The position numbers and the translations under genes were made by a program. A stretch of 64,000 nt of DNA from Nocardiopsis flavescens (GTDB lineage: Bacteria; Actinomycetota; Actinomycetes; Streptosporangiales; Streptosporangiaceae): assembly GCF_900141985.1 (NCBI RefSeq), contig NZ_FQZK01000001.1, positions 496,001-560,000 on the forward strand, given 5' to 3'. Under the pieces are notes generated by a model, which was not told the DNA's origin, searched no databases, and saw nothing but the letters and a program-made list of their open reading frames with translations. This document shows positions 18,146-25,830 of the stretch, in pieces (the first letter of the stretch is position 1; the number at the start of each line of letters is the position of its first letter).

Positions 18146-18176
18146 GGGCGCACGGCCCTCCCGGGGCCGTGCGCCC
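18146..18176. terminator. Strong hairpin terminator
   Basis: GGGCGCACGGCCC (18146-18158) pairs perfectly over 13 bases with 18164-18176, with a five-base loop. It follows the Pcp-like gene and precedes the convergent small membrane protein gene. Confidence 0.7.
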
Positions 18177-18207
18177 GCCTACTGACGCGGCGCCGCGTCA
18201 GTAGGCG
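18176..18207. repeat. Perfect 32-bp palindrome over a stop codon
   Basis: CGCCTACTGACGCGGC and its exact reverse complement follow without spacer. The right arm contains the TGA stop (18198-18200) and last codons of the minus-strand gene. With the hairpin just before it, this makes a tandem terminator for two convergent genes. Confidence 0.7.
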
Positions 18208-18632
18208 CCGCTGCCCAGGGCGGTGAGGAACCACGCCCCGTACATGACGATGTAGATGACGCCCACCACCGCGCTGACGGCGAACAGGATCCACGAGATC
18301 AGCGTGCAGGTCTTGGCGGCGCCGGGGTTGCTGGTCGCCAGGGACGCGCCGACGACGCCCAGGACGAGGCCGATGAGCGCGAACGCCCAGCACAGGCACA
18401 GGGCCAGCGCGTTGGCGATGATCGCGCCGATGGCCGAGCCCATGCTGTACGGCGGCTCCGGCGGGCCGCTCTGGTACGGGGGCGGGTAGCCGCCGGGACC
18501 GCCGGGGGGAGGCGGGTAGCCGCCCGGCCCTCCCGGGGGTGGGGGATAGCCTCCGGTGCCCCCCGGAGGCGGGGGGAAGTATCCTCCGGAGCCGCCGTGC
18601 GGCGGTTGGCCGGGGCCTGGACCGTAACTCAT
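18198..18632 (-). CDS. Small membrane protein with Gly-Pro-Tyr-rich tail (DUF4190-like)
   Basis: A 144-residue protein. Residues 1-62 are a proline/glycine/tyrosine-rich cytoplasmic stretch with repeated GGYPPPPGGPG units. Two hydrophobic segments follow (about 66-95 and 108-138). This layout is frequent in actinobacterial DUF4190-type proteins, of unknown function. ATG at 18632 is the only good start. The repeat units are also visible as near-identical DNA triplications. Confidence 0.7.
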   Translation of the reverse strand: MSYGPGPGQPPHGGSGGYFPPPPGGTGGYPPPPGGPGGYPPPPGGPGGYPPPYQSGPPEPPYSMGSAIGAIIANALALCLCWAFALIGLVLGVVGASLATSNPGAAKTCTLISWILFAVSAVVGVIYIVMYGAWFLTALGSGAY

Positions 18633-18800
18633 GAGTCCCTTTCACGAGAGGTGGGTGCGCGGGCACCACGTTAAGGGGTGGGACGCCCGCCCCCGACCGC
18701 CGGTTCCGGTATCGAGACTCGTCAAAAAATATGACACAGAGTACGCAAACGGGCGCGTTCCGATTCTTCTCCCGGAGACCTCCTCCGATATGGTCCCCTC

Positions 18801-20336
18801 GTGCCTGTCACCTCAGTTAGCCGAAAACTCGCCATCACCGCAGCTCTGAGCCTGCTCCTGGTACCGGGATGCCACGCGGCGGAACAGGCCCTGCCCTACG
18901 CCGAAGCGGTGCGCATACCACTCGACGCATGGCCGGCGGTGCAGGTGGGGGCCCGCTCGGTGGCCACCGAGGCCGGAACGGTCGGGTACCGCTACCCGGT
19001 CCTGGGCCCGGACCACCCGCTGACCACGGAGATCCACACCTCCATGGCGGAACGACAGACCGCTTTCCTGGAGGACCTGCCCGAAAACGGGAAACCCGCG
19101 CTCTCCCAGGACGCGACCGTCCTGGCCGCCTCGCCCCGCGTGGTGGGGGTGCGCGTCACCGAGACCGTCGAGGCCGGGGTCAACGAGACCTTCGGCGCCC
19201 GCACCCTGTGGTACGACGCCGAGAACGACACCGTGCTGCCCTGGACCTCGCTGTTCCGGGACGAGGCCGCCATCGAACGCGCCCACCTGGCCGTCGCCGA
19301 GGTGCTGGAGGACGGCTACGACATGCCGACCGAGCAGCTGCCCGGCCTGGTCGGCGAGGTGGCCGTGCGCGCCGCCCAGGCCGAGGAGGACGCCGAGGCC
19401 GCGGCCGACGCCTCCCCCTCCCCCGCCGACCGGGAGGAGGGGGCGCTGGACCTGGCCGACCCCGAGGAGGCGCTGCGCGCCGCCGAGCTGTGGGAGGGCT
19501 CGCCCCTGGCCGACCTGGCCTTCAGCACCGCGGGCGGGCTCGCGGTGCGCATGGAGCCCGGGGACGTCCCCGGGGCCGGCCGGGTCAGCGAGGTCCTGCT
19601 GCCGGTGGAGCCCGAGGAGGCCGAGGAACTCCTCTCGGAGCTGGGCTACCACGCCCGCGAGGCCGCCCTGGCGGACGAGCCCGACTTCCCGCTCGACGAG
19701 GGCCTGTCCGCCGAGGGCGACAGCCTGGACTGCTCGCGGCTCAAGTGCGTGGCCCTGACCTTCGACGACGGCCCCGGCGAGCACACCGGGCGGCTGCTCG
19801 ACATGCTCGCCGAGTACGACGCCCGCGCCACGTTCTACGTGCTGGGCTCGCTCGTGAGCGAGTTCCCCGAGGTGGTGGAGCGCACCCACGCCGAGGGCCA
19901 CGAGATGGGCAACCACTCCTGGAAGCACGACGACCTGGCCGGCAAGTCCGAGTCCGGGGTCGCCGACGACATCGGCCGCACCAACGAGGCGGTGCGGGAG
20001 GTCACCGGGATCGACCCGCCGACGATCCGCCCGCCCTACGGCTCGCTCAACGGCACCGTGCGCAAGTCCGTGGAGCAGCCGCTGATCCTGTGGGACGTGG
20101 ACACCATGGACTGGCAGAGCCGCGACACCGACAAGGTCGCCGGGCACGCGCTGGACAACACGGTGCCCGGCAGCGTGGTGCTCTTCCACGACATCCACCC
20201 GAGCACGGTCGACGCCGTCCCCGAGGTGCTGGAGGGGCTGCACCGGCAGGGGTACCACTTCGTGACCGTCACCGACCTGTTCGGCCTGGAGGCGCTGTCC
20301 CCGGGTGACGTGTTCACCGACGCCCGCGTGGGCTGA
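18801..20336 (+). CDS. Lipoprotein polysaccharide deacetylase with N-terminal extra domain
   Basis: A 511-residue exported protein. The signal peptide ends in the lipobox LLLVPGC (Cys24). Residues 30-300 are an acidic extracytoplasmic region similar in plan to DUF3298/RsiV-type domains. The NodB domain follows from about 310 with TFDDGPG and HEMGNHSWKHDDL (metal-binding His pair), then RPPYGS and LFHDIH. It deacetylates N-acetylglucosamine in peptidoglycan or another glycan. The GTG at 18801 has TATGGT six bases before it and no ribosome site, so it may be leaderless. Confidence 0.87.
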   Translation: MPVTSVSRKLAITAALSLLLVPGCHAAEQALPYAEAVRIPLDAWPAVQVGARSVATEAGTVGYRYPVLGPDHPLTTEIHTSMAERQTAFLEDLPENGKPALSQDATVLAASPRVVGVRVTETVEAGVNETFGARTLWYDAENDTVLPWTSLFRDEAAIERAHLAVAEVLEDGYDMPTEQLPGLVGEVAVRAAQAEEDAEAAADASPSPADREEGALDLADPEEALRAAELWEGSPLADLAFSTAGGLAVRMEPGDVPGAGRVSEVLLPVEPEEAEELLSELGYHAREAALADEPDFPLDEGLSAEGDSLDCSRLKCVALTFDDGPGEHTGRLLDMLAEYDARATFYVLGSLVSEFPEVVERTHAEGHEMGNHSWKHDDLAGKSESGVADDIGRTNEAVREVTGIDPPTIRPPYGSLNGTVRKSVEQPLILWDVDTMDWQSRDTDKVAGHALDNTVPGSVVLFHDIHPSTVDAVPEVLEGLHRQGYHFVTVTDLFGLEALSPGDVFTDARVG

Positions 20337-20348
20337 GGCGGACCGGGA

Positions 20349-20384
20349 CGCGGGCCCCCGCTGCGGCGGGGGTCCGCGCTTTTT
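20349..20384 (+). terminator. Rho-independent terminator
   Basis: A 13-base stem (20349-20361 with 20365-20377, one G-T pair) is followed by a T run at 20380-20384, just after the first deacetylase gene. Confidence 0.8.
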
Positions 20385-20396
20385 GTTCCCCGGCGC

Positions 20397-20462
20397 GGGC
20401 AAAGAGCGGTTCGTCACTTCGGGGGCTTTTTTCTTTGCCCAGGTCAGGGACTCGCATACATT
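20397..20462 (+). promoter_or_regulatory. Promoter region of the second deacetylase gene
   Basis: GGGCAAAGA (20397-20405) and TCTTTGCCC (20432-20440) form a 9-base inverted repeat. TTGCCC and TACATT (20457-20462) are spaced like -35 and -10 boxes. TACATT ends seven bases before the GTG start, so the message would have almost no leader. Confidence 0.4.
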
Positions 20463-20469
20463 CACCTGC

Positions 20470-21201
20470 GTGAACGTTACCCTTTCGAAACCCGGACTGG
20501 CCCTGGCCGCCACCGGCGGGCTCGCCCTCGCCGCCCTGGCGGCCCCGGCCGCGACCGCCGACACCGCCCTGAGCGCTCAGGCCCGGAGCCTGGCCGCGCC
20601 GGACTGCGCGAAGGTCGAGTGCGTCGCCCTCACCTTCGACGACGGCCCCGGCGAGCACACCGACGAGGTCCTGGACGCCCTGGCCGACCACGACGCCGCG
20701 GCCACCTTCTACCTCCTGGGCTCCAAGGTCGGGAACCTCCCCGACACCGTCGCGCGCATGGCCGACGAAGGCCACGAGATCGGCAACCACTCCTGGGAGC
20801 ACGACGACCTGGCCACCCTGTCCGGCGACGAGGTCGAGGACGACCTCCGCCGCACCGACGAGGCCATCGAGGACGTCACCGGCGAGAAGCCCGCCACCAT
20901 GCGCCCGCCCTACGGCTCGCTCGACGACACCGTGCGCGGGGCCGTCGACCGGCCCATCGTGCTCTGGGACGTCGACACCCTGGACTGGCAGAGCCGCGAC
21001 TCCGGAGCCGTCACCGACGTCACCCTGGAGGAGACCGCCCGGGGCAGCGTCGTGCTCTTCCACGACATCCACGAGAGCACCGTGGACGCCGTGCCCGACA
21101 TCCTCGACGGGCTCGCCGAGGACGGCTACCACTTCGTGACCGTCTCCGACCTGGCCGGGGACGGCATGGAGGCCGGCGCCACCTTCACCGACGCCCGCTG
21201 A
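20470..21201 (+). CDS. Secreted polysaccharide deacetylase
   Basis: A 243-residue NodB-family protein with a Sec signal peptide (first 31 residues, ending TATAD-like) and no lipobox. The catalytic domain is nearly the same as the C-terminal half of the preceding lipoprotein: TFDDGPG near 56, EIGNHSWEHDDL near 102, RPPYGS, LFHDIHESTVDAVPD. This is a tandem duplication in which only the first copy carries the extra N-terminal domain. The GTG at 20470 is chosen because the signal peptide begins there. Confidence 0.87.
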   Translation: MNVTLSKPGLALAATGGLALAALAAPAATADTALSAQARSLAAPDCAKVECVALTFDDGPGEHTDEVLDALADHDAAATFYLLGSKVGNLPDTVARMADEGHEIGNHSWEHDDLATLSGDEVEDDLRRTDEAIEDVTGEKPATMRPPYGSLDDTVRGAVDRPIVLWDVDTLDWQSRDSGAVTDVTLEETARGSVVLFHDIHESTVDAVPDILDGLAEDGYHFVTVSDLAGDGMEAGATFTDAR

Positions 21202-21202
21202 G

Positions 21203-21220
21203 GCGGGCCCGGGAGCCCGC
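21203..21220. terminator. Hairpin between convergent genes
   Basis: GCGGGC (21203-21208) and GCCCGC (21215-21220) with a six-base loop lie between the deacetylase and aldehyde dehydrogenase stops. Confidence 0.5.
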
Positions 21221-21245
21221 GGCCCCGGGGACCACGGCGGCGCCG

Positions 21246-22703
21246 CTAGAGCATCCGCCGCAGGATCTTCTCCTTGAGGTCGGTGACGGGCGCGTAGGCG
21301 AGCCGCATGGTGTCCAGCGCCAGCGACTTCTCCAGCACCGGCTTGGTGTGCGAGAACGTGTCGATCGACGCCGTCGCGTGGTAGGCGCCCATCCCGCTCT
21401 CCCCCACCCCGCCGAACGGCAGGTCGGGCACGGCCAGGTGCGCGATGGGCAGGCCGAAGGCCAGGCCGCCCGAGGAGGTCTCCGTGGTCAGGCGCCGCCG
21501 GGTCTCCTCCGACCCGGTGAACGCGTACAGGGCCAGCGGCTTGTCCCGCTCGTTGACGAACGCGATCGCCGCGTCCAGGTCCGGGACCCGCAGCACGGGC
21601 AGGATCGGGCCGAAGATCTCCTCCGCCATGACCGGGGTGTCGGCGGTGACCCCGCCCAGCACCGTGGGCTCGATGTAGAGCGCCTCGCGGTCGTGCCGGC
21701 CGCCCGAGACCACCGTCCCGCTGTCCAGCAGGGCGGTCAGGCGGTCGAAGTGGCGCTCGTTGACGATCCGCCCGTAGTCGGGGCTGGCCTGGGGGTCGGA
21801 CCCGAACATCTCGGTGACCGCGGCCGACAGCTCCCGCTGGAGCGCGTCGGCGCAGTCGCCGACGGCCAGCACGTAGTCGGGCGCCACGCAGGTCTGGCCC
21901 GCGTTGGTGAACTTGCCCCACACCAGCCGGCGCGCGGTGACGGCCAGGTCCACCCCCGGCTCCACGATCGCCGGGCTCTTGCCGCCCAGCTCCAGGGTGA
22001 CCGGGGTCAGGTGCTTGACGGCGGCGGCCATGACGATCCGGGCCACCTGCGCGTTGCCGGTGTAGAAGATGTGGTCGAAGCGCTGCTCCAGCAGTGCGGT
22101 GCTCTCGGCCACCCCGCCCTCGACGACGGCGACGGCCTTCGGGTCCAGGTAGCGCGGCAGCAGGTCGGCCAGCAGCGCGGACGTCGCCGGGGACAGCTCG
22201 CTGGGCTTGACCACCACGGCGTTGCCCGCCGCCAGCGCGCCGACCAGGGGGGCCAGCGCCAGGTTGACCGGGTAGTTCCACGGGCTGATGACCAGGACCG
22301 TGCCCAGCGGCTCGCGCACCGTGCGGGCCTTGGCGGGCGCCAGCGCCATCGGCACCGACACCCGCTGCGGGCGCAGCCACGAGGACAGGTGGCGGAGCGT
22401 GTGGTCGATCTCGTTGAGGACGAAGCCGATCTCGGTGGTGTGCGCCTCCAGGGGACTCTTGCCCAGGTCGGACCGGAGCGCCTCCTCCAGCGCGGGGCGC
22501 TCGCGGACCAGGAGGTCGCGCAGGCCGCGCAGCTGGGTGCGGCGCCAGGCGACGGGCTTGGTGCGGCCGGCGGCGAAGGAGACGCGCAGGTCGCGGACCA
22601 GGGCGCCGATCCTGGCGGCGGCGTCGCCGTCGATGGGCGCGGGCGCCGCGGTCTGGACGGTGGCCTGTCGGACGGCCGGGGTGCCGGGGGTGTCGTTCGT
22701 CAT
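21246..22703 (-). CDS. Aldehyde dehydrogenase, class 3 type
   Basis: A 485-residue aldehyde dehydrogenase of the ALDH3/coniferyl-aldehyde branch. Cys272 is in AGQTCVAPDY, Glu238 in LELGGKSP, and the loop PWNYPVNLAL near 141-150. The end (LPFGGVGESGMGAYH) is typical. These enzymes oxidise long-chain or aromatic aldehydes. The gene is divergent from a TetR regulator with a shared operator, which suggests induction by a toxic aldehyde or hydrophobic compound. TAGTAT stands six bases before the ATG, so the message is probably leaderless. Confidence 0.87.
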   Translation of the reverse strand: MTNDTPGTPAVRQATVQTAAPAPIDGDAAARIGALVRDLRVSFAAGRTKPVAWRRTQLRGLRDLLVRERPALEEALRSDLGKSPLEAHTTEIGFVLNEIDHTLRHLSSWLRPQRVSVPMALAPAKARTVREPLGTVLVISPWNYPVNLALAPLVGALAAGNAVVVKPSELSPATSALLADLLPRYLDPKAVAVVEGGVAESTALLEQRFDHIFYTGNAQVARIVMAAAVKHLTPVTLELGGKSPAIVEPGVDLAVTARRLVWGKFTNAGQTCVAPDYVLAVGDCADALQRELSAAVTEMFGSDPQASPDYGRIVNERHFDRLTALLDSGTVVSGGRHDREALYIEPTVLGGVTADTPVMAEEIFGPILPVLRVPDLDAAIAFVNERDKPLALYAFTGSEETRRRLTTETSSGGLAFGLPIAHLAVPDLPFGGVGESGMGAYHATASIDTFSHTKPVLEKSLALDTMRLAYAPVTDLKEKILRRML

Positions 22704-22709
22704 GTCCGG

Positions 22710-22751
22710 ATACTAAACGAAAGCTTTTCGTTTTGAACAGGACCGTAGGAT
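22710..22751. promoter_or_regulatory. Divergent leaderless promoters with TetR operator
   Basis: AAACGAAA (22715-22722) and TTTCGTTT (22726-22733) are perfect inverted arms around GCT. TAGTAT on the minus strand (complement of 22710-22715) is six bases from the dehydrogenase ATG, and TAGGAT (22746-22751) is six bases from the tetR ATG. The operator overlaps one -10 box and lies just upstream of the other. Confidence 0.65.
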
Positions 22752-22757
22752 GCCCCC

Positions 22758-23378
22758 ATGACCACCGACCATCTGCCCGGGACGTCCCCCCGCCGGGGAA
22801 GGCCGAGGGACGCCGCCCGGGACCGCGCGCTGATGGCCGCCACCCTGGACGAGCTGCGCCTGCACGGCTACGGCGGGCTGACCACCGCCGCCGTCGCCCG
22901 CCGGGCGGGCGTCTCCACCGCGACCCTGTACCGCCGCTGGCGCTCCAAGGAGCACCTGGTGGTCCAGGCCGCGGCGGTGTGGGCCGAGGACCTGGGCCCC
23001 GACCGCGACACCGGGAGCCTGCGCTCGGACCTGCGCGCCCTGCTGCACGACAAGGCCGAGGCGCTGGACGGGCCCTCGGGGCAGCTGCTGCGTGCCATCC
23101 TGGGCGAGGCGGCGCACAACCGGGCGCTGGCCGACGTCCTGGTGGGCGAGTACGTGGCGCCGCTCCAGGAGCGCGTGGCGTCCCTGGTGGCCCGCGCCGA
23201 GGAGCGGGGGGAGATCCCGCCGGTGGAGGACCCGATGGTGGTGGGCGAGCTGGTGATCGGGCCGATGGTCACCCACACGTTCCTGGTGCCGCACGAGCCC
23301 GGGGGCAGGCCCGGACGGGACATGGCGGAGCGGCTGCTCCCCTACCTGCTGCGGGCGCTGGGGGCGAGGGGAGAGTGA
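22758..23378 (+). CDS. TetR-family transcriptional repressor
   Basis: A 206-residue regulator. The HTH lies at about 30-60 (YGGLTTAAVARRAGVSTATLYRRW), the standard TetR N-terminal fold. The C-terminal ligand domain is of the TetR_C_11 kind (LRSDLRALLHDKAEALDG; LLRAILGEAAHN). It most likely represses itself and the divergent aldehyde dehydrogenase through the palindrome at 22715-22733. The ligand is unknown. Confidence 0.88.
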   Translation: MTTDHLPGTSPRRGRPRDAARDRALMAATLDELRLHGYGGLTTAAVARRAGVSTATLYRRWRSKEHLVVQAAAVWAEDLGPDRDTGSLRSDLRALLHDKAEALDGPSGQLLRAILGEAAHNRALADVLVGEYVAPLQERVASLVARAEERGEIPPVEDPMVVGELVIGPMVTHTFLVPHEPGGRPGRDMAERLLPYLLRALGARGE

Positions 23379-23380
23379 GT

Positions 23381-23397
23381 GTGCGGCGCAGCCGCAC
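23381..23397 (+). terminator. Hairpin after tetR
   Basis: GTGCGGC and GCCGCAC around a three-base loop, two bases after the stop codon, followed by a T-containing stretch. Confidence 0.55.
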
Positions 23398-23733
23398 TCC
23401 TTCTGCTGTTCGGTTGCTTGTAGGGCTGTTCTCTCGAACCCGCACCTTTACGACGTAGATTCTAGTCAGCCCGCCCGGAGGACCACCCCGGGAGCCGAAG
23501 AGCCAGGGCCGACCGGCAAGGCATCCGCTGCCGACACGGGTCGTCATCAGTCGCGAACCGGCAGGATTCGAACAGGAATCCGGATTCCCGCCCCGCACTC
23601 CCCCCGGCAGCGCTAGGCTTCACCCCGACTCCACTGCGTGACCCCGTGTCACGCAAAAACGGGGCCGCCCGGTGCGCCAACACCGGAACGGCCCCTGACC
23701 AACCTGCCTGCACTACCAGGAAGGCGGCTAGGG
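23398..23733. other. Leader region of the HTH/zinc-ribbon gene with dense inverted repeats
   Basis: These 336 bases hold no gene. GGATTC (23564-23569) and GAATCC (23576-23581) are inverted; GCGTGAC/GTCACGC (23636-23654) form a hairpin; 23661-23695 forms a second, longer one (GGGGCCG with CGGCCCC, inner CCGGTG with CACCGG). CTAGG (23728-23732) and CCTAG (23740-23744) flank the ATG of the next gene. This suggests control at the RNA level or an autoregulated operator. Confidence 0.45.
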
Positions 23734-25425
23734 ATGAATCCTAGTCCTGCACCCACCCCTGCCCGAAACCGGGAACCGGCCGCGCACCCCTCCCCCACAC
23801 CGCGCAAACGCCCCCTGGGCGCGATGAACGGCATCGGGTTCCTGCCCCTGCTATGGGTCAACAGCGCCCTTGAAGCCGGACTCTTCCCCACCACCCGCGC
23901 CCACACCGTCGCCTCGGCCATCGCCGAGGCCGCCGACCGCGACGGCCGCTGGTGCTACCTCTACCTCGACACCCTCACCCGCCGCTGCGGCGGCACCCTC
24001 AGCCGCTCCACCGCCAAACGCGCCCTGCGCGACCTCCTCCACCACCACCTGGTCCGCAAACTCCCCCGCGAGAGCCTGCGCACCTTCTTCGCCCAGGACC
24101 TGGCCACCGGCAGGCGCCGCGCCGACAACCTCCCCGACGTCCTGGAACTCCTCATCCCCGCCAGCGCCTTCACCCACCACCACCCAGCCGTGCTCGAAGA
24201 GATCAACCACGCCCGCGCACGCATCGGAGAAGAACCCCTCACCCCCCACAACCGCCCCGACCTCCCCGCACTCAGAACACCCCGGCGCACCCGACCCACC
24301 AGGACCACGGAGGCCGCGGGGGTTCAGGGTGGCCCCTCGCGAGGGGTCACCCTGAACCCCCGCGAGGGGTCACAACGACCCACACACCCGTCCCCTGCCC
24401 ACCCCCACCCCAGCGACCCGTCTCCGCATCCGCTCCGCACGCGCACAACCACAGGGGCGGCCGTCCCCCGACCACGCACCGAGGCCGCGCCAGCAGCGAC
24501 CCGCACACCCGAACACGCCCCCGCACCCGCACCCCGCCAGGCACCGGGCGCCACTCCCCCGAAGCCCCCGACCGCACAGCCGCCTCTGCCCCGACCACGC
24601 ACCGCACCCGACGCCGACCCTCCGGCACCTCCGGCACCGGAACGCACCCCCGTCCCACGACCGGCTCCACCGACCTCCCCGGCGCCGTCGAGCCCTCCGC
24701 GCCCCGCAGACCCCGCACCCGTCCCGGCCTGGGCCTACGACCTCCTCGCCCGCATCCCCGACGCCGCCCTGCACCACCCCCACCACGACCGCACCCACCT
24801 CGCCACCCGCCTCCACGACCTCGCCCGACAAGGCGTCACCCACACCGCACTCACCCACGCCCTCACCGGCTGGGAACACACCACCCGCCCCTACGCCGCA
24901 CTCAACGCACGCCTCACCACCCCCGACACCCTCCACGCCTGGAACACCCACAACCTCCACCACACACCGGTCGAACCCGCAGCCGACCAGCACGCACCCG
25001 ACCACCCCACAACATTCACCCTCGACACACACGGCAAAGCCACCCACACCTGCCCCCACCACCCCACACTCCGCAACACCCCCGGCGGCACCTGCACCAT
25101 CTGCGGCCACCCCTGCCGCACCCACCCCGACCACACCCCACCACCCACCAAACCCGCAACACCCCACCCCACCCGCACCCTCGACCGCCTCCTCGGCCCA
25201 CCCCGCCCCGACACCCGCTTCACCACCCCCAAATGCGACAACGAACACTGCAACCCCGACCCCCACTCACCCCGCTACCGCACCATCCTCCGCCGCACAC
25301 CCGACGACCGCACCATCACCGCCACCCCCTGCCCCACCTGCGGAGAAGCGGACGGCGATGCGCCCGAGCGAGACACGCGGGCGCCGGTGACGGCCCTCAC
25401 TGCGCCCGGCGGCGCGGAGACCTAG
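23734..25425 (+). CDS. HTH protein with C-terminal zinc ribbons, replication-initiator-like (uncertain)
   Basis: A 563-residue protein. Residues 30-160 look like a winged-helix domain (MNGIGFLPLLWVNSALEAG; LSRSTAKRALRDLLHHHLV), similar in plan to plasmid or integrative-element replication and DNA-binding proteins. A long Pro/Ala/Thr-rich linker follows (about 190-330). The last third is His/Pro/Thr-rich with two CxxC-type zinc ribbons (CPHH...CTICGHPC and CDNEHC...CPTCG). The plus strand is extremely rich in C and poor in G, unlike its neighbours. I do not recognise an exact family. ATG at 23734 follows AGGAAGG; ATG at 23824 is an alternative. Confidence 0.55.
   Translation: MNPSPAPTPARNREPAAHPSPTPRKRPLGAMNGIGFLPLLWVNSALEAGLFPTTRAHTVASAIAEAADRDGRWCYLYLDTLTRRCGGTLSRSTAKRALRDLLHHHLVRKLPRESLRTFFAQDLATGRRRADNLPDVLELLIPASAFTHHHPAVLEEINHARARIGEEPLTPHNRPDLPALRTPRRTRPTRTTEAAGVQGGPSRGVTLNPREGSQRPTHPSPAHPHPSDPSPHPLRTRTTTGAAVPRPRTEAAPAATRTPEHAPAPAPRQAPGATPPKPPTAQPPLPRPRTAPDADPPAPPAPERTPVPRPAPPTSPAPSSPPRPADPAPVPAWAYDLLARIPDAALHHPHHDRTHLATRLHDLARQGVTHTALTHALTGWEHTTRPYAALNARLTTPDTLHAWNTHNLHHTPVEPAADQHAPDHPTTFTLDTHGKATHTCPHHPTLRNTPGGTCTICGHPCRTHPDHTPPPTKPATPHPTRTLDRLLGPPRPDTRFTTPKCDNEHCNPDPHSPRYRTILRRTPDDRTITATPCPTCGEADGDAPERDTRAPVTALTAPGGAET
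24318..24361. repeat. 44-bp inverted repeat inside a coding region
   Basis: Two 22-base arms (24318-24339, 24340-24361) are inverse of each other with a single mismatch pair. The core CGCGAGGGGTCAC recurs directly after it at 24361-24373. It lies in the linker of the HTH/zinc-ribbon gene. Confidence 0.7.
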
Positions 25426-25451
25426 AATGTGCGCGGGACCCGGAGAACGGG

Positions 25452-25512
25452 TCCGCGGACGAGGGAGCCGTACCCGCACCACGACAAGACGGCCTCGTAA
25501 AGGAGGCCGTTA
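25452..25512 (+). ncRNA. Guanidine-III (ykkC-III) riboswitch with anti-SD stem
   Basis: The conserved blocks ACGAGG (25459-25464), GCCGTACCCG (25467-25476) and GACAAGACGG (25483-25492) match the Thermobifida fusca guanidine-III aptamer in order and spacing. P1 is GCGG (25455-25458) with CCGC (25474-25477); the pseudoknot helix is GCCGT (25467-25471) with ACGGC (25489-25493). GGCCTC (25491-25496) can instead pair with GAGGCC (25503-25508), which hides the ribosome site. Ligand binding should free it, giving an ON switch. It precedes SMR guanidinium exporter genes. Confidence 0.88.
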
Positions 25513-25514
25513 CC

Positions 25515-25829
25515 TTGGCCTGGTTCGTACTGATCGTCTCGGGCGTCCTGGAGGCCGTCTGGGCCTCGGCGCTGGCGGCGTCCCACGGGTTCTCCCGCTG
25601 GCGCCCCGCCCTCCTCTTCGTCGTCTCCCTCACCGCGAGCATGGCCGGCCTGGCCTGGGCCATGACGTCCCTGCCCACCGGCACCGCCTACGCGGTCTGG
25701 GTGGGCATCGGCGCCACCCTGACCGTGCTGTGGGGCTTCCTCAACGGGCAGGACCGGCCCACGTGGGCCAAGTCCCTGCTCCTGGTCCTGCTCGTCGGCT
25801 CCATCATCGGCCTCAAGGCGGTGAGCTGA
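25515..25829 (+). CDS. SMR-family guanidinium exporter subunit (first)
   Basis: A 104-residue four-helix small multidrug resistance protein. The essential membrane glutamate is Glu13 in VLEAVWASAL, the Gdx/SugE form, and the second helix region has the usual WAMTSLPTGTAYAVWVGIGA. TTG at 25515 is the start, eight bases after AAAGGAGG. With the downstream gene it forms a two-component SMR pump. The guanidine riboswitch in front indicates guanidinium as substrate. Confidence 0.9.
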   Translation: MAWFVLIVSGVLEAVWASALAASHGFSRWRPALLFVVSLTASMAGLAWAMTSLPTGTAYAVWVGIGATLTVLWGFLNGQDRPTWAKSLLLVLLVGSIIGLKAVS

Positions 25830-25830
25830 C

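Noticed and set aside
23560..23600. tRNA-like T-loop text (GTTCGAATCC on the minus strand)
   Set aside because: The flanking bases do not pair to give a T stem and no acceptor or anticodon arm fits.
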